Assembly: GCA_031430315.1 (NCBI GenBank)
Contig: JANPBI010000431.1
Span: forward strand, 1-8,770
From: JAJNPS01 sp031430315
GTDB taxonomy: Bacteria; Pseudomonadota; Alphaproteobacteria; Rhodobacterales; Rhodobacteraceae
Length of the DNA: 8,770 bases
Direction of reading: 5' to 3'
Positions within the stretch are counted from its first letter, which is position 1. Every line of letters starts with the position of its first letter. Positions 1 through 6,805 of this stretch are shown piece by piece. A program made the translations under genes and the position numbers. Below the pieces are notes generated by a model. It was not told the DNA's origin. It saw only the letters and a program-made list of their open reading frames with translations, and did no database searches.

Positions 1-915
1 CGCGGCAAGCGGCTGGTGAACTGGGACCCGCATTTCGAGACCGCGATTTCCGACCTTGAGGTCGAGAATATCGAGGTGCCGGGCCACATGTGGCATTTCA
101 AATACCCGCTGGCGGGTGGGCAGACCTACGAATATGTCGAAAAGGACGCCGAGAGGAATGTCACCCTGCGCGAGACGCGTGATTACATCTCCATCGCCAC
201 GACCCGGCCTGAAACCATGCTGGGCGACGGGGCGGTGGCGGTTCATCCGTCAGATGAACGCTATGCGCCAATCGTCGGGAAACTTTGTGAAATCCCGGTT
301 GGGCCAAAGGAACACCGCCGCCTGATCCCGATCATCACCGACGAATACCCGGACCCGACTTTCGGCTCCGGTGCCGTCAAAATCACCGGCGCGCATGACT
401 TCAACGACTACGCCGTGGCGAAACGCGCAGGGATCCCCTGCTACCGTCTGATGGACACGCGCGCGCAGATGCGGGCCGATGGGGCGCCCTATGCCGAGGC
501 GGCGCGGATCGCGGGCCAGATGTCGCGCGCGTGGCTGGTGGCCAAGGGCTACGTGCCCCCGGGCTTTGCCGAACAGCCCTTTACCCTGTCGGAATCCGAG
601 ATCGACGCGCTGAACCTGGTGCCGGACGACCTGCGCGGCCTCGACCGGCAGGAGGCGCGCAAGCGCGTTGTGGAGGCGATCACGGCCGAAGGGCTGGCGG
701 TGATGATCCCCGCCCCGGTCCCAGCGCCCGAGGCGGGGAAGATGCCGGTGATGGGCGCGGCGATGAACGCGGCCCCCGCCCCTTCTGTCACCCCCGCTAC
801 ACCTGTCACCCCCGCGCAGGCGGGGGCCCAGAACGCAGTCGAAACTTGGGTCCCCGGTCAAGCCGGGGATGACAGCGGTACGCGCGCCATGATCCCCTTC
901 GTCGAGGCGAAATAG
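1..915 (+). CDS. valS: Valyl-tRNA synthetase, N-proximal part (5' end outside window; ends at in-frame amber stop)
   Basis: ValRS charges tRNA-Val with valine in the cytoplasm. The frame is open from base 1, so the true start and the HIGH motif lie upstream of the window; the GTG at 16 is internal (VNWDPHFETAISDLEVE is a conserved ValRS stretch). The visible part is the end of the first catalytic half plus the CP1 editing domain: the threonine-rich editing motif TTRPETMLGD starts at base 199, and GAVKITGAHDFNDY lies near 376-410. Residues encoded by about 783-884 are not ValRS-like and come from a palindromic repeat read in frame. The frame ends at TAG 913-915, exactly where relatives read VEDKKIMQPFGDRS, so the stop replaces one Lys/Gln codon and the homology continues after it. 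It is either the first half of a split ValRS, a fresh nonsense mutation, or a sequence error. Family identity is certain; functional state is not. Confidence 0.93.
   Translation, partial: RGKRLVNWDPHFETAISDLEVENIEVPGHMWHFKYPLAGGQTYEYVEKDAERNVTLRETRDYISIATTRPETMLGDGAVAVHPSDERYAPIVGKLCEIPVGPKEHRRLIPIITDEYPDPTFGSGAVKITGAHDFNDYAVAKRAGIPCYRLMDTRAQMRADGAPYAEAARIAGQMSRAWLVAKGYVPPGFAEQPFTLSESEIDALNLVPDDLRGLDRQEARKRVVEAITAEGLAVMIPAPVPAPEAGKMPVMGAAMNAAPAPSVTPATPVTPAQAGAQNAVETWVPGQAGDDSGTRAMIPFVEAK
786..874 (+). repeat. Palindromic repeat pair (REP/BIME-like) inserted in frame in valS
   Basis: Two palindromic units stand in opposite orientation. Unit 1 (804-830) runs TGTCAC...GGCCCA, with a 7-bp stem CCCCCGC 809-815 / GCGGGGG 820-826 around GCAG. 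Unit 2 (847-874) runs TGGGTCC...ATGACA, with a 6-bp stem CCCCGG 852-857 / CCGGGG 863-868 around TCAAG. The reverse complement of unit 2 has the same TGTCAyCCCCG...CGGGGrCCCA frame as unit 1, so the pair can also fold into one long hairpin across the 16-nt spacer 831-846. A half copy of unit 1 (TGTCACCCCCGC, 786-797) precedes it. Repeats of this form are common between genes of alphaproteobacteria; here the unit is translated (VTPAQAGAQ ... WVPGQAGDDS) with no frameshift, reminiscent of Rickettsia palindromic elements inside genes. The interrupted product still aligns with ValRS on both sides. Confidence 0.85.
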
Positions 916-918
916 ATC

Positions 919-2736
919 ATGCAGCCCTTCGGCGACCGCTCCAAGGTGGTGATCGAACCCATGCTGACCGACCAGTGGTTCGTCGACGCTGGCTTGATCG
1001 TGGACCCCGCGCTGGATGCGGTGCGCTCGGGCCGCACGAAGATCATCCCGCCCTCGGGCGAGAAAACCTATTACCACTGGCTGGAAAACATCGAACCCTG
1101 GTGCATCAGCCGCCAGCTTTGGTGGGGTCATCAGATTCCGGTTTGGTATGGGCCGGTGAAGGAAGAACTTCACAACACGCCTAAGAACACGGGAAGAACC
1201 GCTTTCAACGCTCGAAGCTACAAAGAGTTTGTTGGCGCGGCCGAATCCGATGTATTGGAACAGGCCCGCGAATACTACGGAAGTGAAACCTCCCTCGGGT
1301 TTTACTTCGATGGCGTTGATCCGAACCGGGAGGCTTCGGATCGTCTTCCGGCATATCGCTACGGGAACAGTTCTTACCCGCTCTACGACCTGAATCGGGA
1401 GAAGTTCTTCGCAAATGGGCTGTGGGTGCAACTAACCCGCGACCCCGACGTCCTCGACACCTGGTTCTCCTCCGGCCTCTGGCCGATCGGCACGCTCGGC
1501 TGGCCGGAACCCACGCCGGAGCTGCAGAAATATTTCCCCACCTCGGTCCTCGTGACCGGGCAGGACATCCTCTTCTTCTGGGTCGCCCGGATGATGATGA
1601 TGCAGCTGGCCGTGGTGAACGACGTGCCCTTCCACACCGTCTACCTGCACGGCCTGGTCCGCGACGCCAAGGGCAAGAAGATGTCGAAGTCGCTCGGCAA
1701 TGTCATCGACCCCTTGGAGATCATCGACGAATACGGCGCCGACGCGCTGCGCTTTGCCAACGCAGCGATGGCGAGCCTCGGCGGCGTCTTGAAACTCGAC
1801 ACCCAGCGCATCGCGGGCTACCGGAACTTTGGCACCAAGCTTTGGAACGCCTGCCGCTTTGCCGAGATGAACCACGTGTGGGACGGCCACGCGACCGGCC
1901 CCGCCCCCACTCCATCCGCCACCGTCAACCAGTGGATCATCGGCGAAGCCGCCCGCACCCTCGCGGATGTCAACGCCGCCTTGGCCGACTACCGCTTCGA
2001 TCAGGCCGCTGACGCGCTTTACAAGTTCGTCTGGGGCAAGGTCTGCGACTGGTACGTGGAGTTCGCCAAACCCCTCTTCGATGGCCCCGGCGAGGCTGAG
2101 ACCCGCGCCACGATGGCCTGGGTCCTCGACCAGTGCATGATCCTTTTGCACCCGATGATGCCCTTCATCACCGAAGAGCTGTGGCAGACCACGGGTCAAC
2201 GCGCCAAGCCGCTGATCCACACCGATTGGCCCGCCTACACCACCGACCTGATCCAGCCCGCTGCGGACCGCGAAATGAACTGGGTCACCACCCTGATCGA
2301 CGAAATCCGCTCGGCCCGCGCGCAGATGCATGTGCCGGTCGGCTTGAAACTCGACATGGTTGCCACCACTCTGAACGATGACGCCCGTGCTGCATGGGGA
2401 CGCAATGAGACGCTGATCAAGCGCCTTGCGCGGATCGAGACACTGACCGAAGGCCCGGCCCCGAAAGGCTCCATCGCTGTCGCCGTCGAAGGCGCCGCCT
2501 TCGCCATCCCGCTGGCCGGGATCATCGACATCGCCGAGGAAAAATCCCGCCTGACCAAGGCGCTGGACAAACTCAGCAAGGAAATCGCAGGCCTCAAAGG
2601 TCGCCTCAACAACCCCAACTTCGCCAAATCCGCGCCAGAGGATGTGGTGGAAGAAGCCCGCACCAACTTGGAGGCGCGCGAGGACGAAGCGGCGAAACTC
2701 AATGTCGCCCTGTCACGCCTCGCTGAACTCGGCTGA
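919..2736 (+). CDS. valS: Valyl-tRNA synthetase, C-proximal part (restart after amber stop)
   Basis: This continues valS in the same frame. The ATG at 919 (MQPFGDRSKVVIEP) has GAGG at 904-907, 11 nt upstream and inside the previous frame, so termination-reinitiation is possible. In order: return from CP1 into the Rossmann fold (MLTDQWFVD, residues 15-23), WCISRQLWWGHQIPVWYG (61-78), a divergent segment of about 95 residues (79-173) where E. coli ValRS has about 30, then RDPDVLDTWFSSGLWP (174-189). The class I signature KMSKS is at 254-258. The anticodon-binding helical domain follows (around 340-500), then the C-terminal coiled-coil that contacts tRNA (about 540-605). All expected motifs are intact and the 3' end is full length, which argues against long-standing decay. 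The divergent segment has clearly lower GC than the rest of the gene. Confidence 0.92.
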   Translation: MQPFGDRSKVVIEPMLTDQWFVDAGLIVDPALDAVRSGRTKIIPPSGEKTYYHWLENIEPWCISRQLWWGHQIPVWYGPVKEELHNTPKNTGRTAFNARSYKEFVGAAESDVLEQAREYYGSETSLGFYFDGVDPNREASDRLPAYRYGNSSYPLYDLNREKFFANGLWVQLTRDPDVLDTWFSSGLWPIGTLGWPEPTPELQKYFPTSVLVTGQDILFFWVARMMMMQLAVVNDVPFHTVYLHGLVRDAKGKKMSKSLGNVIDPLEIIDEYGADALRFANAAMASLGGVLKLDTQRIAGYRNFGTKLWNACRFAEMNHVWDGHATGPAPTPSATVNQWIIGEAARTLADVNAALADYRFDQAADALYKFVWGKVCDWYVEFAKPLFDGPGEAETRATMAWVLDQCMILLHPMMPFITEELWQTTGQRAKPLIHTDWPAYTTDLIQPAADREMNWVTTLIDEIRSARAQMHVPVGLKLDMVATTLNDDARAAWGRNETLIKRLARIETLTEGPAPKGSIAVAVEGAAFAIPLAGIIDIAEEKSRLTKALDKLSKEIAGLKGRLNNPNFAKSAPEDVVEEARTNLEAREDEAAKLNVALSRLAELG

Positions 2737-2790
2737 TTTCCAGTTGGCCAAAGTATCCCGCAGGGTCCAGGGGCGCGCAGCCCTCGGCCT

Positions 2791-4020
2791 TCATAACACC
2801 CGGTCCAGCGCCGCGATCAGCCGCGTGACATCCGCCGCGCTGGTGTAGTGCGTCAGACTTAGCCGCAACACACCCTTGGTCATGTCGACGCCCATCGCCT
2901 GCAAGGGCCGGACCGCATAGAAATCCCCCGCCCAGCAGCCGATGCCCTCCTGGGCCAGCGCCTCAGACACCGGCACGGCGTCGCGGTCCAAAGCCACCGC
3001 AACCGTTGGCGCGCGTGCCGCAGGATCACGCGGCCCGATCAGCCGCAGATCGTTGCGGGCAGCCAGATAGTCCATCAGGGGCGCGACCGTCGTAGTCTCC
3101 GCCGCCCGCATCAGGTCATGCACGGCACGGTTGCGCGCCGCTGCATCCGGTTCTGGCGCGAAGTGCCGGGCGTGGAGCGCGTCGATGTAGTCGGCCATCC
3201 CGGCGCAGGCCGCGATCTGGGCATGGTCAGGACCGGCGGGGGTGAATCGTTTGTAAAGGCTGTCGGCGTTGAAGGAGTGGCACTGCGCTGGCAGCTCCAT
3301 CCCGAAAGCGCGGCGGATCACCATGATCCCCTGATGGGGGCCATAGGTCTTGTAGGCTGAAAACAGGTACACATCGCAGCCCAGCGCCTCGACATCCGGA
3401 AATCCGTGCGGTGCATAGCTGACGCCATCCACTACCGTCAGTGCCCCTGCTGCCTTTGCCATCGCGCAGATGCCCGCCACGTCGTTGATCTCCGCCACAA
3501 CGTTGGAGCAATGCGGAAACGCGACCAGCCGGACCCGACCATCCGCCAGCAACGCCGCGAGGCCCGCCGGGTCCAGATGCCCGGTCATCGGGTCGATCTT
3601 CCATTCACGGACTTCGATCCCCTCATCCGCCAGACGCCGCCAGACACCAGAATTCGCCTCATGGTCCTGATTGGTCACCACAATCGCCGCCGATTGCCCG
3701 CGCAGCCACAACCGCACCGCATTGGCCAGCACGAAGGTGTTGGCGCTGGTTGACGGCCCAAACGACAACTCGTCGTACTCGACGCCCATCATTGCGGCCA
3801 ACCGCTCGCGTGCGTCGTCCATCTCAGCCTCGCCCAATTGGCCAGCGGGCTGGGGGCTGCCGGGCTGCACTTTACGGTCGATGTAGAACCGGGTCAGGCG
3901 GTCCACGACCTGCCTGCAGGGATAGCTGCCGCCCGCGTTCTCGAAAAACGCATAGGTCGACAGCACGGGCGAGGCGAACGCGGGAAACTGGGCGCGCACG
4001 AAATCAAGGTCAAGTGACAT
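2791..4020 (-). CDS. Class V aminotransferase, cysteine desulfurase-like (VC1184-type) PLP enzyme
   Basis: Predicted cytosolic PLP-dependent fold-type I enzyme of 409 aa, a normal length for the family. The start was set at ATG 4018-4020 (MSLDLDFVRAQFP) because AAAGGAG lies at 4027-4033, 6 nt away; a longer frame reaching 4059 has no such site. Visible motifs: ENAGGS near residues 27-32 (substrate/cofactor loop), NQDHEAN 117-123 (the His expected to stack on the PLP ring), VVDGVSYAPH 196-205 (Asp198 expected to bind the pyridine nitrogen), SAYKTYGPHQG 221-231 with Lys224 as the Schiff-base lysine, and a C-terminal GVLRLSLTHYTS with Arg386 as likely carboxylate binder. The start and the ENAGG loop resemble the VC1184-type 'cysteine desulfurase-like' group, whose substrate is not firmly known. 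Cys362 (GIGCWAGDFY) is not proof of desulfurase activity. The gene converges on valS with 54 bp between stops and has no obvious operon partner. Confidence 0.88.
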   Translation of the reverse strand: MSLDLDFVRAQFPAFASPVLSTYAFFENAGGSYPCRQVVDRLTRFYIDRKVQPGSPQPAGQLGEAEMDDARERLAAMMGVEYDELSFGPSTSANTFVLANAVRLWLRGQSAAIVVTNQDHEANSGVWRRLADEGIEVREWKIDPMTGHLDPAGLAALLADGRVRLVAFPHCSNVVAEINDVAGICAMAKAAGALTVVDGVSYAPHGFPDVEALGCDVYLFSAYKTYGPHQGIMVIRRAFGMELPAQCHSFNADSLYKRFTPAGPDHAQIAACAGMADYIDALHARHFAPEPDAAARNRAVHDLMRAAETTTVAPLMDYLAARNDLRLIGPRDPAARAPTVAVALDRDAVPVSEALAQEGIGCWAGDFYAVRPLQAMGVDMTKGVLRLSLTHYTSAADVTRLIAALDRVL

Positions 4021-4242
4021 GAAAGGCTCCTTTGTGCACAGGTTTGGCGCGCGCGGCACCTGGGGTCAAGCCGTCCGGCAATGTGACCCGCCATCCATAG
4101 GATTGCGCCGTTTGGGGGTCCCGTGAGGACCTGGTCATCTTGCGATCATGACCACATCAGCCAGATCGCACAGGCTTGCGCCATTCGACCACCAAATGAC
4201 CGGCAGCGCGCTACCCCATCCACCGCTTTCCGACCGAATGTC

Positions 4243-4500
4243 ATGCGAACCATCACCAATCGCCGGGCGTTGCTAAGTGGGGCCGCCGGGCTGGTGACGC
4301 TCGGTCAACATCCAAGCCCTTGGGCGTCATCCTGGCGGCTGCCGGGCCACAATAACGGTTGGACCTTGACCATTGTAGCCATTGCCAGCGGGCACTGCGC
4401 GCTGCCTCTTATCGGGCATGCCATGTCGCAGAAAGGGTCAAACTTTCCCCGCGACAATGCGGGGCCAATCCTTTGCCGACCGGCGCTGAAACCGGCATAG
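4243..4500 (+). pseudogene. Possible remnant of a Tat-exported protein gene
   Basis: From the ATG at 4243 the frame reads MRTITNRRALLSGAAGLVTLG. This is a twin-arginine-like n-region followed by a short hydrophobic stretch, like the start of many Tat-exported alphaproteobacterial proteins. After about 25 residues the sequence stops looking like a protein family (residues such as SSWRLPGHNNGW) and ends at TAG 4498-4500. No RBS is obvious before 4243. The other forward frames do not restore a recognisable continuation. It may be a decayed gene start or chance; the twin Arg is followed by ALLSG rather than the full SRRxFLK consensus. Confidence 0.22.
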
Positions 4501-4543
4501 CGCAATTCCGGTGGGTCACTTCACATGATTTTGTTACATTTTG

Positions 4544-4572
4544 TTGACAAACCTCGTGTCGGTCCCTTGCCC
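4544..4572 (+). promoter_or_regulatory. Weak promoter-like site upstream of the substrate-binding protein gene
   Basis: A perfect -35 hexamer TTGACA (4544-4549) lies in the most AT-rich part of the intergenic region, about 160 bp before the ATG at 4707. The base pairs 17 nt downstream (TTGCCC, 4567-4572) are a poor -10, so the site may need an activator or be coincidental. Confidence 0.25.
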
Positions 4573-4706
4573 TTTCGGCTCTGCGACGCCAGTTTCTTAG
4601 CCAGACTTTATGTCGCCGCGACCTGCGGAAGCTTTGGGTCGCATCGCTGGTTCCAATCGATCCGTTGCGAGCCGTCGCGACGGACCAACAATAGCGAGGT
4701 ACACCT

Positions 4707-5762
4707 ATGAAGCTCAGCGCGACCCTGTTGATTGCTTGCGCCGTTTCCGCCCTGTCCGTATCGAGTGCAGTTAACGCCGCCGATCCCGAACTGACGGTCC
4801 TCGACTGGGCCGGGTGGGAGATCGATGGCATGATGGTGGACTATATCGCCAAGAATGGCGAAAAGCCGACCTATGCCTTGTTTGCAGATGACGACGAGGC
4901 CTATCAAAAGGCGTCCTCCGGCTTCAAGGCGGATGTGGTGCACCCATGCGCCGCATCGGTGTCGCGGTACCGCGATGCGGGTCTGATCGAGCCGTGGGAT
5001 ATCGCCAAGATCCCCGAATTTGGCAACATCGCGCCGCGCATGTTGGAAAGCCCGGTCTTCAAGGATGATACCGGTGTCTGGTTCATCCCGACCGATTATG
5101 CCTATACCGCGACTGCCTATAACACCGAACAGGTCCCGGCCGAGGACATCGCATCCCTGAACGTGTTCAAGGACCCGAAATATGCCGGTCGCATTTCGCT
5201 GCCCGACAGTTCGGACGATGTCTGGTCGCTGGCCTTGCTGGCCACAGGCGTAACCAACTGGGACAATGTCACCGACGAACAGTTTGCCGCCGCCGCCGCC
5301 TGGCTGCGCGAGGTACATCCCAATGTCCGCGCCTATTGGGCCGATCCGGCTGAACTGATGCAGCTGATGAAAAGCGGAGAGGTTCTGGTGGCCTGGTCCT
5401 GGAATGACGGCGTTGCCTTGGCCAAGGCCGAAGGCCTGCCGGTAGGTTTCAACCGCTCGCCTACCGAAGGGGCCGCGACATGGTTCTGCGGCTATGTCAA
5501 CGTGAAGGATGCACCGGGGTCCGAAGAAAAGGCCTATGATTTCATCAACAGCATGCTGGCGCATACGACCGCACCTGTGCTGCTCGAAAGTCTTGGCTAT
5601 GCGCATTCCAACGATGCAGCGATGGCCGAGATTCCGGCAGAAGAGCTGGTTGCCGCCTATGTGGATCCGGTAACCACCACGCTGTTCATGCAATCGCCGA
5701 CCCCGCCCGCGTTCCGCGAAAAGATGTTGTCGGAGTTTGAACTGATCAAGTCCGGGTTCTGA
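4707..5762 (+). CDS. ABC transporter periplasmic substrate-binding protein, spermidine/putrescine (PotD/PotF) type
   Basis: Predicted periplasmic solute receptor of 351 aa, usual length for the polyamine-binding family. The ATG at 4707 follows GAGGT (4696-4700) with 6 nt spacing. A Sec signal peptide covers residues 1-24 (MKLS... hydrophobic core, cut after VNA before ADPE). The mature protein begins with LTVLDWAGWE (29-38), the first strand and ligand loop of PotD-like receptors. Further family-like blocks are ADVVHPCAASVSRYRDAGLIEPWD (75-98), WFIPTDYAYTATAYNTEQV (125-143), and ADPAELMQLMKSGEVLVAWSWND (212-234), whose Trp/Asp pair is of the kind that binds amine groups. No permease or ATPase gene is adjacent and the gene is closed by its own terminator, so it is an orphan receptor that must pair with a transporter elsewhere. 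Polyamines are the likeliest ligand by family; related receptors bind other amines, opines or quaternary ammonium compounds. Confidence 0.9.
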   Translation: MKLSATLLIACAVSALSVSSAVNAADPELTVLDWAGWEIDGMMVDYIAKNGEKPTYALFADDDEAYQKASSGFKADVVHPCAASVSRYRDAGLIEPWDIAKIPEFGNIAPRMLESPVFKDDTGVWFIPTDYAYTATAYNTEQVPAEDIASLNVFKDPKYAGRISLPDSSDDVWSLALLATGVTNWDNVTDEQFAAAAAWLREVHPNVRAYWADPAELMQLMKSGEVLVAWSWNDGVALAKAEGLPVGFNRSPTEGAATWFCGYVNVKDAPGSEEKAYDFINSMLAHTTAPVLLESLGYAHSNDAAMAEIPAEELVAAYVDPVTTTLFMQSPTPPAFREKMLSEFELIKSGF

Positions 5763-5793
5763 GGCCTAAACCTACCCGGTCATTTGGCGACAG

Positions 5794-5830
5794 AACGCCC
5801 GGAAGGTTCAGCCTTTCGGGCGTTTTGTTT
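5794..5830 (+). terminator. Rho-independent terminator after the substrate-binding protein gene
   Basis: A 13-bp stem (5794-5806 with 5812-5824, one G-U pair) and a 5-nt loop TTCAG are followed by TTTTGTTT (5823-5830), starting about 32 nt after the stop codon. It lies between two convergent genes. On the - strand the hairpin is the same but lacks a T-run, so termination of the regulator transcript would be weaker. Confidence 0.9.
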
Positions 5831-5851
5831 GGAAAAAGGGCCGCCCCAGGA

Positions 5852-6787
5852 TCAAAGATCGATCGCCGCCAACGCGCGTTGCAGTCGTTCTTTCGCAGGC
5901 CCGCTCACGCTGAACGGGGGCTTGAATATCTTCATCACGTCATAGTCGTCCTTTCGGTGACTGAAGGCTGCGACGATGCGGCGCGCTTCGGACAACTGTC
6001 CTGCTGCAGCCAGCACCATCGCCCCTGTCAATTGCATCTGAGGATAGCTTTCGCGTCGGTTGATCGCGACTGATGCCCACAGTGCCGCGTCTTCCAGATT
6101 GTTCATCTGCAAATGGGCAACGGCGCGGTCAATATGCACCGAGTCAATATAAGGGCTGAGCGGGTTCAGGACTTCTGCCCGCGACAGGCTTGCCAATGCC
6201 ATTTCCGGATCTCCATAGAGAGACTCGTAGAAACCGATTTCGGCAAACCCGTCGGCAAAGCTGGGACTAAGCGCCACGGACTGCTGCGCATGGATAAGTC
6301 CAACGCCGGGATCGCCGTGCAACCAACGTGCATGGGCATAGGCGAACTGGGCCGAGGGATCAGTTTCGTCCAGGCGCATCGCACGTTCTGCCACGCGCAG
6401 TGCCGCTTCTGCCTCAGCCTCCTTGTCCCTGCAAAAGGGCGCTCGCGCTAAACAAGCTTGGCACTCCGAAAGCCCTGCAAATGCGCGAACGAAACCCTGG
6501 TCAAGTTCGGTGGAAAGTTCGAAGTAAGCACGCGCCTGAAATACCGTCACTTCGCTGTACGTCGCAAAAGCCTCCAACCCCCGATGATAGGCTTGCCAGG
6601 CCGTCAGTGACTGGTTAGGGACCATCCTTGCACGGTTACGTTCGGCGGTCGTGATCCCCGACAAGACAGCACTGATGATCCTGTCAGTCAGCGCTCCGAC
6701 CAGATGCAGGATGCCCGTATGGTCAACACCGATCTCATCAGTCCACGTGATTGCACCTGTATCCACCCTCACCAGATCGACGCGCAA
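5852..6787 (-). CDS. C-terminal (TPR) half of a CadC-like regulator, cut off by an upstream in-frame stop
   Basis: Same frame as the winged-helix half upstream, separated only by TAA 6806-6808 and six codons. It starts in the remainder of a FlgO/adenylate-cyclase-like alpha/beta domain (LRVDLVRVDTGAITWTDEI, the counterpart of 'VNAQLIDAATGEHLWA' in relatives). Helical TPR-type repeats cover about residues 60-280, with motifs such as AWQAYHRGLEAF, AFAGLSECQACLA, AERAMRLDETDPSAQFAYAHARWL and GDPEMALASLSRAEVLNP. Such TPR regions in CadC-like regulators are thought to bind partners or sense signals. There is no membrane segment. The only nearby start is TTG 6787, with AAGGGA at 6805-6800 and a long 12-nt spacer, so independent translation is possible but weak. 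More likely it is the dead 3' part of a recently broken gene, although its sequence is otherwise intact. Confidence 0.75.
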   Translation of the reverse strand: MRVDLVRVDTGAITWTDEIGVDHTGILHLVGALTDRIISAVLSGITTAERNRARMVPNQSLTAWQAYHRGLEAFATYSEVTVFQARAYFELSTELDQGFVRAFAGLSECQACLARAPFCRDKEAEAEAALRVAERAMRLDETDPSAQFAYAHARWLHGDPGVGLIHAQQSVALSPSFADGFAEIGFYESLYGDPEMALASLSRAEVLNPLSPYIDSVHIDRAVAHLQMNNLEDAALWASVAINRRESYPQMQLTGAMVLAAAGQLSEARRIVAAFSHRKDDYDVMKIFKPPFSVSGPAKERLQRALAAIDL

Positions 6788-6805
6788 GCAGAACCCGTTT
6801 CCCTT

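Larger units (their letters stand above)
4021..4706. other. Gene-poor intergenic region, about 690 bp
   Basis: This holds the divergent upstream regions of the aminotransferase (-) and the substrate-binding protein (+). No convincing gene was found. Its reading frames lack recognisable domains, apart from a short Tat-signal-like start at 4243. A 6-bp hairpin is visible at 4447-4464 (CCCCGC / GCGGGG, loop GACAAT) without a following T-run. Base composition becomes more AT-rich around 4521-4556, where a TTGACA sits. No clear promoter for the aminotransferase was recognised. Confidence 0.6.

Noticed and set aside
809..868. CRISPR repeat units
   Set aside because: Only two inverted palindromes occur, without regular spacers or cas genes, and they lie within a coding sequence.
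913..915. Amber codon recoded as an amino acid (pyrrolysine or suppressor)
   Set aside because: No local evidence such as pyl genes or a recoding motif is visible, and the second interruption is TAA; a split, a mutation or an error is simpler.
250..1431. Long open frame on the - strand opposite valS
   Set aside because: It has no recognisable domain, and the + strand there encodes conserved ValRS; this is a high-GC shadow frame.
1432..2331. Open frame of about 300 codons on the - strand opposite the valS 3' half
   Set aside because: It is the complement of the KMSKS and anticodon-binding regions of ValRS, with low-complexity Gly/Val/His content; a shadow.
2737..2790. Possible terminator between convergent valS and aminotransferase genes
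   Set aside because: Only a short GGGC/GCCC pairing was seen and there is no T-run on either strand, so it does not support a call.
4608..5693. Open frame of about 360 codons on the - strand opposite the substrate-binding protein
   Set aside because: The + strand frame has an RBS, a signal peptide and family motifs, while this one has none; a shadow.
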